From contig CM032129.1 of NCBI GenBank assembly GCA_018894105.1, positions 17,424,968 to 17,488,967 on the forward strand: a stretch of DNA of 64,000 nucleotides. Direction: 5' to 3'. The stretch is from Jacaranda mimosifolia. Taxonomy: Eukaryota; Streptophyta; Magnoliopsida; Lamiales; Bignoniaceae. The notes under the pieces are model-generated. The model was given only the letters and a program-made list of their open reading frames with translations, searched no databases and was not told the DNA's origin. Each line of letters begins with the position of its first letter. Positions within the stretch are counted from its first letter, which is position 1. Both the position numbers and the translations under genes were made by a program. Positions 49,320-61,152 of the stretch are shown here, piece after piece.

Positions 49320-50187
49320 TGATATGAGATAGCTCAATAAACTCAACCCACTAACAGTCGACCAAATAAGTGATATGATATGGGGCAACTCAATTGGCTA
49401 TCAGACCCAGCCCATTAATAATCGATCAGGCCTAAGTCCTCATTGGGCCATTTCGCTAGCACGAGTATCGACATGCTACCCAGTCGACTAGAGTGTAGTT
49501 GATCAGCTCGAGAATGACCATTCAACCCTCAATCAGAAAAGGCCTTTGGATTCAATAGAGTTCCATCATCTCGACTAGCATGAGAATAGATGACCTGCAG
49601 GTAAAGAGACATCTCGACCTTCGGAGGTCAATCAGAGCAGCATAGAGAAGTCCCACGCCACCGATCATAGTCACATTGAGTGCGCCACAACCATCTTTCG
49701 CCGCATTAAATGCTCTACCAAGTGGCGTGCCTTCGCAGTGAGATGCGTGCCATCTTTTGTACCACAATTCTGCAGAAACAAAGCAGTGCGCGCCTCCACC
49801 ATACCGCCATGTCCTGAAAAGTGGGAAAATGTACCACCTAGAGAAGTACATAGAAGGAAGAAGACCTAAAGGTCTTCAAGTAAGGACAAAGGCCATTATT
49901 GACATCTTAGCCTCTCAAGAGAGACTATAAATACCCCATCGCCACTTTTCAGCAAGATATGGTCATCACCGCTTAAACCCTTACTCTATCGCTCTCTTTT
50001 CTGGTCGATTGAGCATTGACTTGAGTATCGAACTGCCTTAGTTGAGGGCTCCTCGGCTAGCCTGATGTTTGTTATTGGTTGCAGGACTCAATCCGACTAC
50101 ACCTAAACACACCTTTCACACCTCCACTCTGGTCGATCACATTGGACCAAAGCCCAATATAGTACCAAGCAGATCATACCATCATCA
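49320..50187 (+). repeat. 5' LTR of the Tat-type retrotransposon
   Basis: 868 bases from TGATATGAGATAGC to CATCATCA. It has a TATAAATA promoter box at 49926-49933. Compared with the 3' LTR it lacks a short segment after ACAAAGG (about 49890). Confidence 0.9.
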
Positions 50188-50189
50188 TT

Positions 50190-50207
50190 TGGCGCCATCT
50201 GTAGGTT
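50190..50207 (+). other. Primer-binding site
   Basis: TGGCGCCATCTGTAGGTT lies two bases after the LTR. The text TTTGGCGCC(A/G)TCTGTGGG is the usual post-LTR sequence of this retrotransposon group. The tRNA is not assigned here. Confidence 0.75.
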
Positions 50208-50237
50208 CTAGAGGCCGTAATTGAAAAAAAATAGTAA

Positions 50238-51870
50238 ACACAAGGCGAGCCATTTCAGAGAGGGAGGAGACTAAAAGGTCCCCAACCCCTTATCCTCATC
50301 CCCAACAAGAATAGCATATGGCTGGACCCAGTTCCTATCCATAACAAGTGGTAACTTTGGTCATACCCCAACTTATGCTAATCAACAAGCAGATATCAAC
50401 TCAGTTATCAGCTGCCCTTAACAAGCATAACCAGCTTAGACTAGCCACCAGTGCTACCCCCAACCTTCATTGCATGAGGAGAGACCCCATAAGGAGGAAA
50501 ATGTGAGACAAGAGACGAGATGCCTCCCTAGTTGACGTAAGGATAGTCCAGGTCGGTTTCTGCGAGAAGAGACCTGCCCATATCCCCGCAAAGAAATGGC
50601 CGATTCCGTGGATCACCTCGCTCGACCTATTCGAGCCCAGCAGCGTGATAGGTTCGAACGACAGAGACCTCCATAGAACAGAAATATGTCACAAGCTGAT
50701 CGAGATAAATGGGAAGAAGTTTTTCACCAAGTGCAGCAGCTGAATAGACACCTCAAGGAGATTTCGAGAAGAAACATAGAAAGGAACCTTCAACAAAATA
50801 GTATGCCTCAACTTTTTTGCAAGCGAGAATCACTATTTATTTAGGAGATAATTGACGGGCGTATTGTGGTTGACATGAAAGTTCTGATTCGTCTACCCGA
50901 TCTAACGGCTCAATCGACCCGAATGAGCACTTACTCTAGTTCGAGCACATGATGCAGCTCCATGGGCACAACAAATACGTTTATGTAAAAATGTTGGTCA
51001 CCATAATCTAGGGCATAGCACTTGATTAGTTTGTTAAGCTGGAGCCAACATTCATTTTCTCATATGATTAGCTTTGGAATAAATTTCTTCATCAGTTTGC
51101 CAGCAGGAAAAAATAAAACTCCCCCAAATTCATTTACATATAGTGAAACAAAATGAGAGAGAATATCTTCGGGACTTCTTCATCAGAATTAACACAAAAG
51201 TGCTAAAAATCAATAGTCCTCGAATTGAATTTATGATCGATGTACTGTTCCTGGGTCTCCGACATAAAGAGTGCACCAATGCGCTAGTTAGGGAGAGACC
51301 AAGGTAGATAGAAGAGCTACTCGACCTTGCTAAAAGGTATATGACCCAGGAAGACATGAACAGGCTGAAATATGGCAACCCAAACAATGAGAATAAGTAA
51401 GCTAAGGAACAAGATGATAGATAACACAATGACTGTTATCGATCTCCTATCAAAAGATTTCACAATTACACTCCACTGAATACTGCAAGGAAGGAGGTTC
51501 TATTCGCCATCCAGCACGATAACCTCCTGAAAAAGCCTAGAAAGTTAACTGAAATTGAAGCTATGAAGAGATCAAAGAGGTATTGTCCTTCCACAGACAA
51601 AAAGGGCATGATACTAAAGATTGCTTCAATCTGCACGATGAGACTGAGAGGTTTATTTGACAAAGGAATCTGAAGAAGTTAGTCAATAAGCAAGCCAAAT
51701 AGGAAACATGTCTGACCGACTATACTCCCTGTAGAGAAAGGTTAGTCAGCCCAAGAAAGGAGGATAAGGGAAAGAAGCTAGTCAATGATCTGCACCCACC
51801 TCTTAGGGGCGTGATCGATACAATTGCAGAAGGACTAAGAGAAGGAGACTTCAAATTATCTAGAAGATAG
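50238..51870 (+). pseudogene. gag region, degraded
   Basis: The frame starts with an NTRRA-type opening and can be followed through many stops. The clearest parts are the capsid segment (about 51130-51360: ENLRDFFIRINTKVLKI, RHKECTNALVRERP) and a nucleocapsid knuckle near 51580-51640 (YCPSTDKKGHDTKDCF), a C-H-H-C arrangement usual in this lineage. Numerous TAG and TAA codons occur where the context predicts Gln or Trp. Confidence 0.7.
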
Positions 51871-51882
51871 AACTAGTGGAAA

Positions 51883-52303
51883 TTGGAGTCGACTAAATCC
51901 TCCTCAGTTAAAATAGTTTTCCAACTCTCCACCAGCGCAGAACCTATCTCTTTTTCTAATTCTGACCTCTTGCACATCGAGCACCAAGGAGCTGACATTA
52001 AGCTGGATTGCCCCCTCATCATGTCAATTGAGATCAAGAACTTTCAGGTCAGAAAGGTTCTAGTCGACGATAGCAAATCAACGAACATAATGTTTTTGTC
52101 AACATTAAAGAGGATGAATATGGGAAAGCTCAAGTTTAAGCTAGTACGTACCCCTCTGGTCAAGTTTGTAAGATCCGAGATCATTCCTAAAGAATCCATA
52201 AGTTTATCTACCTCATTAGGTGAAGCGTTCAGACGGAGGACACTTATGGTCAACTATATAGGGGTTGACGCTCCATTTGCTTACAACGTCATACTTGGGC
52301 GAC
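51883..52303 (+). pseudogene. Aspartic protease domain, interrupted by a hAT-like element
   Basis: The frame contains VRKVLVDDSKSTNIMF, in which the active-site Asp (52066-52068) survives but the usual D-T/S-G-S signature is altered to D-D-S-K. It continues to NVILGR, where the hAT-like insertion begins (52304). The protease frame resumes after the insertion at about 53116. The loss of the Gly in the active-site motif suggests decay before or besides the insertion. Confidence 0.75.
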
Positions 52304-53115
52304 TAGGGGTGTAAACGGATATTAAAAGGATCGGATAACTGTTTCCATATTCGTATCCGTTTAACTTTTCGAATATCGAATACGGATACGAATTTGACGG
52401 ATATTTAAAAATAATATCCAAATTCATAACCGTCGGATATCGGTCAGATTCGGATATATCCGTATTCAATTATAATTATTTAGATGCATTCATATTTTAC
52501 TAAACTTATCTGTATTCGAATTATTATTTTATATTCATATTCGATGATAATTATTTAGATATCTATTTATAAATATCTAAATCCATGATTCTATGAAATT
52601 ATAACAAATACATATTTTAATTAATAGAAGAAACTATATAATTTCATTAAAATGGAAGCAATCAAACAAAGAACATAATTAATAATTAATAATTGACTTG
52701 ATAATTGATTATTAGTAGTTATTAATAATAATAATGACATTTGAGTATTAAGTATAAAGTCAACCAACAATAACTATATTAATTAACTTTATTCTTTAAT
52801 TTTTTTCTCTATATTACAATAATTTTTAAAATTTATTCTTTTTTCTTTCCAATTCTTCAATTATAATTAATATATATACATATATGGATTATAAGATTTT
52901 TATTGAAAAATATAAATAATATATTATTTAATAAATATATATTCGGATCGGATATTAAACGGATCGGATACGCATTTACCATATCCGTATCCATTTATAA
53001 TCGGATATCTACTAATCGAATATGGATAATATCCACTTTAAACGGATGCGGATAAATGTTGTATAAATGGATACGAATGCGAACAGTAAACGAAATTTCG
53101 AATCCTATGGGCGAC
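52296..53115. mobile_element. hAT-like element with TGGGCGAC 8-bp duplication
   Basis: The element is 52304-53107 (804 bp), starting TAGGGGTGTAAACGGATA and ending AGTAAACGAAATTTCGAAT then CCTA. TGGGCGAC flanks both sides (52296-52303, 53108-53115). Subterminal repeats are of the CGGATACGGATA type. It has no coding frame. It splits the protease domain of the retrotransposon. Confidence 0.9.
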
Positions 53116-54239
53116 CATCACTAAACAACTTCAGTGCAATTATCTCGACCTATCACATAAATGTCAAGTTTCCAACAGCTGCTGGGGCAGGCGAGTTGCT
53201 TTGTAACATGAAAGAAGCTTGGCAATGCTACACTATCTCGATCGAGGCAAGTGAGCATAAGACTCGAACCAAGCTGAAACCTTTGGGGACATCCCAGTAA
53301 CGGAAACCAAAGAGGGACAACAGAGCGAGAAGAGAAAGCTGGAAGAAACCAAGGTCGAATTGATCGGAGAATTCAAAACCATAGAGCTCGAGCCTGTAAA
53401 TCCTAATAAGACCACTAGGATTGGGACTAATCGGGAAAGCAGCATGGAATGTCTGATGGTCGGTTTCCTCAAAAAGAATATTAATATTTTTCCCTGGAAA
53501 GCTGCTGATCTCTAGAGGATCGACCCCAGCATCATAGTCCACCACTTCAATGTGAACCCCTCATTCAAGCCAATCAAGCAGAAGACCAGAACCTTTAACG
53601 TTGAAAGATGCCAAATTATCGAGGAAGAGGTCAACAAACTTTTATAGGCAGGCTACATTGTAAAAATTCATTATCCCAGTTGGTTTTGTAATGTAGTTCT
53701 TGTCCCTAAGAATAAGGGCAAATGGAGGATATTTAATGATTTTATTAATTTGAATAAAGCTTGTCCTAAAGACCCTTACCCATTGCCTCAAATAGAGTTT
53801 TTAGTTGATTCAACAGCTGGTTGTGATCTTTTCAGCATGATGGATGCATTTTAAGGTTATTATCAAATTTTTATGGCCCCTGAAGATAGGGATAAGATCT
53901 CCTTTGTGGTCCCCAATGGTTTATACTATTTTTTGGTCATGCCTTTCCGCCTCAAGAATGCAGGTGCAACTTATCAAAAACTTGTGAACTTTATGTTCAA
54001 AAATGAGATCAGACAGACCATAGAGGTCTACGCCGATAACATAATCATCAAGATGGAAAAAGAACAAAACCACTTAGCTGACCTTAGCCATACCATCTTA
54101 ATACTCAGAGCATTTGGCATGAAGTTTGATCCCAACAAATGCACCTTTGGGTTGAGAGGGGGAAATTCTTAGGATACATGGTTAGCCAAATGGGTAAACA
54201 AGCAAACCTACAGAAGATCTAAGCAATTTTGGACATCTC
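53116..54239 (+). pseudogene. End of protease and reverse transcriptase domain
   Basis: After the first insertion the protease tail (NNFSAIISTYHINVKFPT) is followed by a linker and the RT: RCQIIEEEVNKLL, then KGKWRIFNDFINLNKACPKD, APEDRDKISFVVPNGLYYF and PFRLKNAGATYQ. The catalytic box is YADN (54029-54040) where active elements have Y-x-D-D, so the second Asp is lost. There are further stops (for example near 53850, in place of a Gln or Ser in DAFxGYxQI). It runs up to the second hAT-like insertion. Confidence 0.85.
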
Positions 54240-55172
54240 ACCACCTCTAGGGCTGTAAATGAATATTCAAAAATTCATTTACCATTCGCATCCAAATTCG
54301 TTTATAGAGCATATTATCCGTATCCATTTAAAGTGGATATTATCAGTATTTAATTAGTAGATATCCAATTGTAAACGGGTACGAATATGGTAATTGCCTA
54401 TCCAATCTATTTAATATCCACTCCAGATACATATCTATTGGATATATTCGTTTATATATTCGATTATCCGTGATTTAATTAAATCTATTATCCATATCTG
54501 ATAAATAACATTTAAAAAATTATTATATATAATATATTATTATAAATAATAAATTATTTTTATTTTTTCAATATGAAATCTCATAACCTATATATAAATG
54601 AATATAAGTATAAATTAATAATTAAAGAATTAATAAGAGAAAGATAGTAGTTAAGAATTATGAAGAATTGATAGACGATAGTAATGATAATTAAACACTA
54701 CTAAATCAAGAAAAAAATTTGAAAAATTAATATATGAACGATAAAAATTGATCAATATAAAATTATTGTTACTTGACTTTATAATTAATTTATATTGATA
54801 TTAATTAATCATAAAGTTAATCATTAATTTAAAAAAAATTAACTAAATCAAGAATAATTAATTTTTTAATTTAAGATAAAGTAGTAAACTTTTTTTTTAA
54901 ATGAAATTTATTAGAAAAAAAATCATTTTATTACAAGTTAACGGATTTGGATATTCGGATATTTGTACAAGGATATTCAGATATTTATAAACAAATGTAT
55001 TCTAATAATTATAATCGGGTATAGATATATCCAAATTCGGTTAATATCCATCGGTTACGAATTTGAATATTATTAAAAAATATCCGTCGGATACGAATAT
55101 TATAAAATTTAAACGGATACGGATACAACATATCTGTACCGTTTAATATTCGTTTACAGCCCTAACCACCTC
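54240..55172. mobile_element. hAT-like element with ACCACCTC 8-bp duplication
   Basis: The element is 54248-55164 (917 bp), starting TAGGGCTGTAAATGAATATT and ending AATATTCGTTTACAGCCCTA. ACCACCTC flanks both sides (54240-54247, 55165-55172). It belongs to the same family as 52304-53107 by termini and subterminal motifs, and is also non-coding. It lies between the reverse transcriptase and RNase H domains. Confidence 0.92.
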
Positions 55173-57269
55173 GAACAGTTAGAGACGTGCAACTACTGAT
55201 CGAAAGGATCATAGATCTAGGTGGATATTTACCGTTCTTCAAAATCCTCAGGAATGCAAGTAAGTTCCAGTGGACGGAGCAATGCGACTAGACCTTGGTC
55301 GAATTAAAACAATATTTATCAGCACCACCAATGCTAGCCAAGCCAGAGGTCGGAGAGGTCTTGCATGTTTATTTAGCAGTCTCATCGGCAATAATAAGCT
55401 TCGTTCTGGTCTCGACTAGACATGGCACTCACAAGCCAGTATACTACAGCAACAAAGTGTTGCAAAGACCAAAACATAACTACCTTGAGATCGAAAAGTT
55501 CACTTTCGCTTTGGTCACAGTAACCAGGAAGTAAAGACCCTATTTTCAATCTCACTCTATTGTTGTCCTGACAAGTCAGCCTCTAAAGCAAGTACTATCA
55601 AAATTGGACACGTCGGGGAAAGTTAACGAAGTAAGCTATCGAGTTAGGAGAATTTGACATCACTTTCCAGCCCAAAACTACCATAAAAGCCCAAGTGTTA
55701 GTAGATTTTGTAGCGAAAGTCTCGATCTGCTTAGACAAATTGATCGGGACTCACCTATCTGGACCTTACATATTGATGGCTCAACAACTTTTGCTGGAGT
55801 AGGAATAGGCATTTCCCTACGCTCTTCCTAGGTTGAAGAGTACAACTTTACCGTAAAACTTGACTATCCCATCACCAATAATGAAGCTGAGTATGAGGCC
55901 CTTCTTGCCGGTATAAGGATGGTCATTGATAAGGAAGTCGAGCATTTAGTAGCCATAATATACTCCCAGTTGGTCACCAAACAATTTGAAGGAAATTTTG
56001 AGGCCAAGGAGACTACAATGAGTAGGTACCTGGCTGAGGTCAAGATATTGCAATAATAGTTCAAGAAATTCACCCTCAGTTGAGTCCTAAGATTAAAAAA
56101 ATAAAAGGGCCAAAGATAGAGCAGAAGCTCACGGGCTTAGAGGTCGAGCAGCGAAGTTCGCCCTTAATGAGTATGGTCAGCTATATATGAGATCTCTTTT
56201 CGGACCATTATTAAGGTGCTTGACATTAGAGTAGGCTCTAGAGGTCTTATAGGAGATCCGTTTAGGTATTTGTGTTAATCACTCTGGAGGTCGAGCATTC
56301 GCCCACAAAGTCATCAGACATGGATATTATTGGCCAACCTTACTAAAATGCCCATCTTGCTAGGTCTATTCCAACATCTCTCACCAGCCTGCATCAATGC
56401 TAGTGCCAGTTCAGATCACATGGCCATTTGACTAGTGGGGGATAGACATAGTCGGTTCCTTCCCAAAAACTATAGGTCAAAGAAAATACATGATTGTTGC
56501 AGTTGAGTACTTCACGAAATAGGTCAAAGCAGAAGCGGTCCCGAAAATAACTTATGCGACCATTAGAAGTTTCTTATGGAAAAATGTCATTTGCCGTTTT
56601 GATTTGTCAAAGTGCTAATATCAGATAATGGGACATAATTCTAGAGTAGAAGCATGAGGAACTGGTGTGAAAGTTTGGGAATTCGACAACACGTCACCTA
56701 GATAGGGAACCCCAGGCCAATGGACTAACTGAGGTCATAAATAGGAATATTCTGGACCACATCAAAACTCAACTTGAAGGATGCAGAGCAAGTTGGGTAG
56801 ATGACCTCCCTAGGGTCCTATAGGCTTATAGAACAACTCCCAGAACCATCGCATGCTATAGTCCCTACGTCTGGTCTAGGGATCAAAAACAGTAGTTCCA
56901 TTAAAGTTGATACAACATACAACTCGGGTAATCCATTACAACTTAATCAGGAATGAATTCAAAAGAGAGTTCGACCTCGAGATAATTGATGAGTTGCGCC
57001 AGCAAGTATACACAACGATTCAGAGGTATAGATCAAAGATGGTCCAGCACTACAACAAAGGAGTTTGACCAAGAAGTTCTAAGGTGGGAGACCTCATCCT
57101 CAAGAAAGTTGAAGTTTCAAGAAATATTGGAAAGCTCGACCCAAAATAGGAAGGTCCCTACTTAGTAGTCAAAGCGGCGAAGCACAACTCTTATCGACTA
57201 CTGGATATGGATAGAAACAAATTCCCCCCACCATGGAATGCAGTAAACTTGAAAAACTTTTATGTATAA
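55173..57269 (+). pseudogene. RNase H, second RNase H and integrase region
   Basis: In order: the RT connection and RNase H (about 55190-55535: FFKILRNASKFQWTEQC, HKPVYYSNKVLQRPKHNY), a second, archaeal-type RNase H (about 55755-56060: WTLHIDGSTTFAGVGIGI, NNEAEYEALLAGIRM), and integrase (about 56270-57269). Integrase shows HGYYWPTLL-like zinc-finger text, GIDIVGSFPKTIG and a C-terminal PPPWNAVNLKNFYV followed by the pol stop TAA (57267-57269). At least six in-frame stops occur, several TAG in place of Trp or Gln. The second RNase H is a known mark of the Tat group. Confidence 0.8.
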
Positions 57270-57344
57270 AGAGGCCAAGGTCTCCATTTAACCGTTTTGT
57301 AATTTGGTTTCAAACCAATAAAGGCAAGTTGAATTTGATTAGCT

Positions 57345-57790
57345 GTTTCCTTTCAACTACAACATGCAGCTTCCAGCTAAACCACTTAATAAACGAGAAA
57401 ATCATTTATACTCAACCCCATAGTCGACCATAATTTCAGTTTCGAACCACAACCACGGCTTCTAGCCCAATCAATCAAATAAATGAGAAAATCTTTTATA
57501 GTTGACCCCGTAGTCGACCAAAATTTTGGTTTCAAACTGCAAATTAATCAAATAAATGAGAAAATCATTTATAGTCGATCCCATAGTTGAACACAATTTC
57601 AATTTCAAACTGCAATACGGCTTCTTGCCTAAACAATCATATAAACAAGAAAATCATTTAAAGTTGACCACAATCTAGTTTCAAACCACAATGATGGCTA
57701 TAGCCTACTCAATAAATAAGAAAATCATTTAAAGTCGACTCCCCAATTGGCCATAACTTGCAATCGACCTAGTAGTCGATCATCGTACCC
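57345..57790. repeat. Tandem repeat array in the pol-antisense spacer
   Basis: About five units, each with GAGAAAATCATTTATAGTCG then a GTCGACCA and TTTCAAACC block. The AATCATTTA landmark recurs near 57400, 57490, 57563, 57651 and 57723, so spacing alternates around 72-73 and 88-90 bases. Variation between units suggests an old array. Confidence 0.75.
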
Positions 57791-58309
57791 AAGTCGCTCA
57801 GTGCACACACGTGTTACAATGCAAAGATTACACAAGAACTTAAATTCAATTCAATAAAGTCAACCAGTGATCGACCATGGCTTGAAGCTAATTAGTTTGA
57901 TTACAAAAAGAATATTTTAAGTTGACCCAATAGTCGACTAGCTGCAAAGATACTAAGTTGAAAATTCTAAAGATCTACTCAATTACTTCTTTTTAAATCA
58001 ATCTTACAATCAACCATTAACTTAGCTATGAACCAATTCAATGTTCATCTAAAGATTGTATTCCTCGATGAGTTAGATGGAAGGAAAGTTTGTCTTCACT
58101 TATTTATATGATCATATTGAAAAATTGAACAAAAGCAATAAGAGGAATCAAGTCAACAAAAGTGATCAAAGAAGTAGATCCTATAAAACAAAATATCAAG
58201 TTTACATGATTACATTACAAAAGTTCATTACATCGTTCAAAGCACCCTACAGGGTAAAATAAAACACATAAAACAACATAAACCAACAGTTTCAACTTAA
58301 CCCAGCTCC

Positions 58310-60712
58310 TTCCCCCCCAGTGCCCCGAGTCGTAGCCTCCTCGTTGACAACGTGATCAAGTTCATCACTAGAATTAACTTGAACAACCACTGGATGACCT
58401 TTTACCTCTTTCTTGACTGCTGGTTGTGGGCATCTGTAGGTCAAGAAAGACCTACCTCCTCTGTTAGGAATGTTCGCTCGGTGGGTGAAAAATAAGCTGC
58501 GACATCCATTCTGCTTTCTTTGATGTCGAAGGCAAAGTTATTCACGAAAGCAAACTCTTTCACTACTTTGACCGCCTTTGGATGGATCACAACTTTGGCC
58601 CCCTCTGCTAGTGCATTCTCACTGGCCGATGCGACATCGGGGTAGTCCTCCTGCTGCTTGTTTTGCAACACATTTAAATGGGCTTTGTCCTCAAGTTGAA
58701 TTTCGAATTTGATAGCCTAAAAACTCTAGCTACTTTATAACATTCTCAAAAGCCTCTTTCGCATCATCAACCGCAAAAACAACACTGGCATCTTGAAATG
58801 CTGATCACAGCATGATTTGTTGAACTGCATCTTTACGAATGCCCGACAATACCTTAAAGAACTCATCTCTAGCATATTGACTAGCACTGTTGTACCCCAA
58901 CGCCTGACCAAAGGCATGGGCTGCTTTCGCGTCCAACCTCACCTAGTGCAGTAGCTAGTCAAGGTGACTTTTTTCAACTACAGCAGCCATCAGCTGCGTA
59001 TCCTTTTCTTCGACCTGCCAAGTCAGCTCGCTGATCCTCGATAGCGAATCGACCTAAGTCTTGGCTAATTCAGTATCTTCTGGGTCTTTCTGGAGCTTCT
59101 CTTAATAACCTAAAGCTAGCTCATTTCTTCGATAAAAGTGGTAACCTAGTTGGCCAACCTGCGACAAGTGAAAATTTCATCAAAAAATTGAACACAAACT
59201 ACCAGTTCCAAAAACAAGTGAAACTCGTTCGAAAACTTACCATGTTCACATGATACTGCCTTCAAAGCTTCTAACTGCCCCATCTAGAGCAATTTTTTCT
59301 AGTTGGACATAAATAATCCAGCTATGAGCACTTTCAGGAGGCCCACTCTAGTGAACCCCGCCCCCGGCATCAACTCTATGTTCTGGACCTCGACGTCGAT
59401 TCCAAACTTTGGATTAGGAAAAATGGGCAGGGGGAATAACTCATTATCTGGTCGGGGACCGAAGAGCGAAGCCTTGCCAACCTTCCATTTTCCTTTCTCA
59501 ATAGATGTTTTCTTCAGTGGAGGAGCTCCCACATTGGTCACCAGTATTTTTTGTCAAGGCGCTATGTTGCTGGCCTCGACCAGAGCTGGTTGAGCAGCAG
59601 AAGGTGCATGCGATAGTGCCTTTTGTTGTAGAGCACTTTGGGAAGTAGTCTCTCGACAAATAGCTGCTTGTCGACACTCTTGTATCTTCTGTTGACGTGC
59701 CATGTCTTGTTGGTAAGTACGGTTCATGATTTCTACTTGATCTGAAATAACAAAGCATAAAATGCATCATTATTGACCAAAAAGTATAACAATAAAAAAC
59801 AACAGAGATCAACAATAGTATAATCTAGATGAGCAGGTGATAAGCCTTCTAGCATTAGGTTCCTCTCCTCGATGTGCCCTAATGTCTACATTTGATCAAA
59901 TTCATCTACGCCTCGGATGAATGTGTTAGGCTAGGTAGGGTTCTCATTCCCAGGCATCTCGACCAGACTTCTAAGCCATCCTTTAGTTATATTAAACCCG
60001 ATTCCACCTGGAGCTCGAACAAAAAAATAGCAATTTTTTCCATGCTTGGCCTTGTGAAAATGAGGGGTCACTAAGAATTTTTGACGAGGGTGGGTTGTGA
60101 GATAATAAAAGCTCGACTCCTCGATTCTACCCAACTTTCAGGACATTAGGAGGTGGAAGAGATTGCTAAAATTTATAAAAGATGGAGGTTGGTTGTGAAT
60201 CAACATCAACACTACAAAACTATACAGGGTCGAAAAACAGCTTGGCAGCAGTTGGGTGATGTAAACCTGAACGCTAGTTAGGAGGTTGACTATAGGTTGC
60301 GTTATTAAGAATCTAAGACCACACTTAAGAGCATCCTCAAAGACAGCTATATAACCAGTCGGAGGTCGATGCGTCCTAACATCAGGCCCAGGAACGATTA
60401 GCTCGAACTCTGGAGAAATATGGTATAAGCTCCTAATCAACTAAAGATCCCTATCCTTTATATTAGATATAATTTCGCTATAGTGGTCAGAGGTGAATAG
60501 ACTACCACAAGACACAGGAGGTCAACTTGGCCCAACCCCACCCCAGCATCAACTGGAGTATCACTTGAACTCTCAGAAGAGCTAGAACTATTACTAAAAG
60601 ACTCGCTACTCCCGATAGTCGAGTCACCCAACCTTCTTGTCGAATCCACATCCGATCGGGTCTCCTCCGAATCACTCTCACAATCATGACCCTCCCCAAG
60701 AATCTTCAACAT
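58310..60712 (-). pseudogene. Antisense gene of the Tat-type retrotransposon
   Basis: Read on the minus strand, opposite to pol. The first exon begins at the ATG at 60712 (MLKILGEGHDCES, then an acidic Ser-rich run). Next, at about 60440-60140, comes FELIVPGPDVRTHRPPTGYI and FEDALKCGLRFL, which matches the plant putative gypsy-type transposase family (PF04195 style: pP.GyxxvyeeaLxxGLRxPLhpf...QL.PN.W). Further pieces are at 60134-59931 (GKNCYFFVRAPGG, KGWLRSLV), 59541-59299 (KASLFGPRPDNELFP) and 58671-58441 (coiled-coil or C-terminal tail). Stops and frame changes between pieces indicate introns plus decay. Tat-group elements are known to carry such extra antisense ORFs; their function is unknown. 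Confidence 0.7.
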
Positions 60713-60718
60713 CTTTTC

Positions 60719-60779
60719 CTATTAACAATAGGTCAAAAGCGAAGAAGAATAAAGTTGGTCGAGATTGAAGAAAACTTAC
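60719..60779 (-). other. Candidate 5' UTR intron of the antisense gene
   Basis: On the minus strand a consensus donor (TGT/GTAAGT at 60779) and an acceptor (GTTAATAG, ending at 60719) bracket 61 T-rich bases just upstream of the ATG at 60712. It is short for a plant intron but has good borders. Confidence 0.45.
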
Positions 60780-60887
60780 ACAGATGGCAGAAATAGAAGA
60801 AACTCGACTATAGAAAGAGCAGTAAGTTTGTAGAGCTCGATCTATCAAATTGCTGTAAAAGTGTAAATGAAAAATTTTCACCATGCC

Positions 60888-60894
60888 ATTTATA
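60888..60894 (-). promoter_or_regulatory. Candidate TATA box of the antisense gene
   Basis: The minus strand reads CTATAAATGG, about 175 bases before the ATG at 60712 and inside the retrotransposon rather than in the LTR. With the candidate leader intron it suggests an independent promoter for the antisense gene. Confidence 0.5.
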
Positions 60895-61133
60895 GGTCCT
60901 AGCTAGCAGATAAGTCAACTAGTTAAACTAACTGGTTACTGAGCAATTATTACGCATCTACTGATTGAGTATCCACGCTGACCAATGTAATTGAAGCATT
61001 AAATGCGCTGAAACTCTAGTCGAATTTTGAAATTTAAAGATCATCAACTCATTGAATCCCTAGTCGAACATATTCTAGTTTTCCAACTTAACTATTCCAT
61101 ATTTCTTCTCGTCGAACAGCTCGATCAGAACTC

Positions 61134-61150
61134 AAAAGTGGGAGAGGGCT
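61134..61150 (+). other. Polypurine tract
   Basis: AAAAGTGGGAGAGGG lies immediately upstream of the 3' LTR start at 61153, the expected site of plus-strand priming. Confidence 0.8.
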
Positions 61151-61152
61151 CA

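Noticed and set aside
57345..57790. CRISPR-like spacing of repeats
   Set aside because: The units are diverged, spacers are not unique, and the context is a plant retrotransposon spacer.
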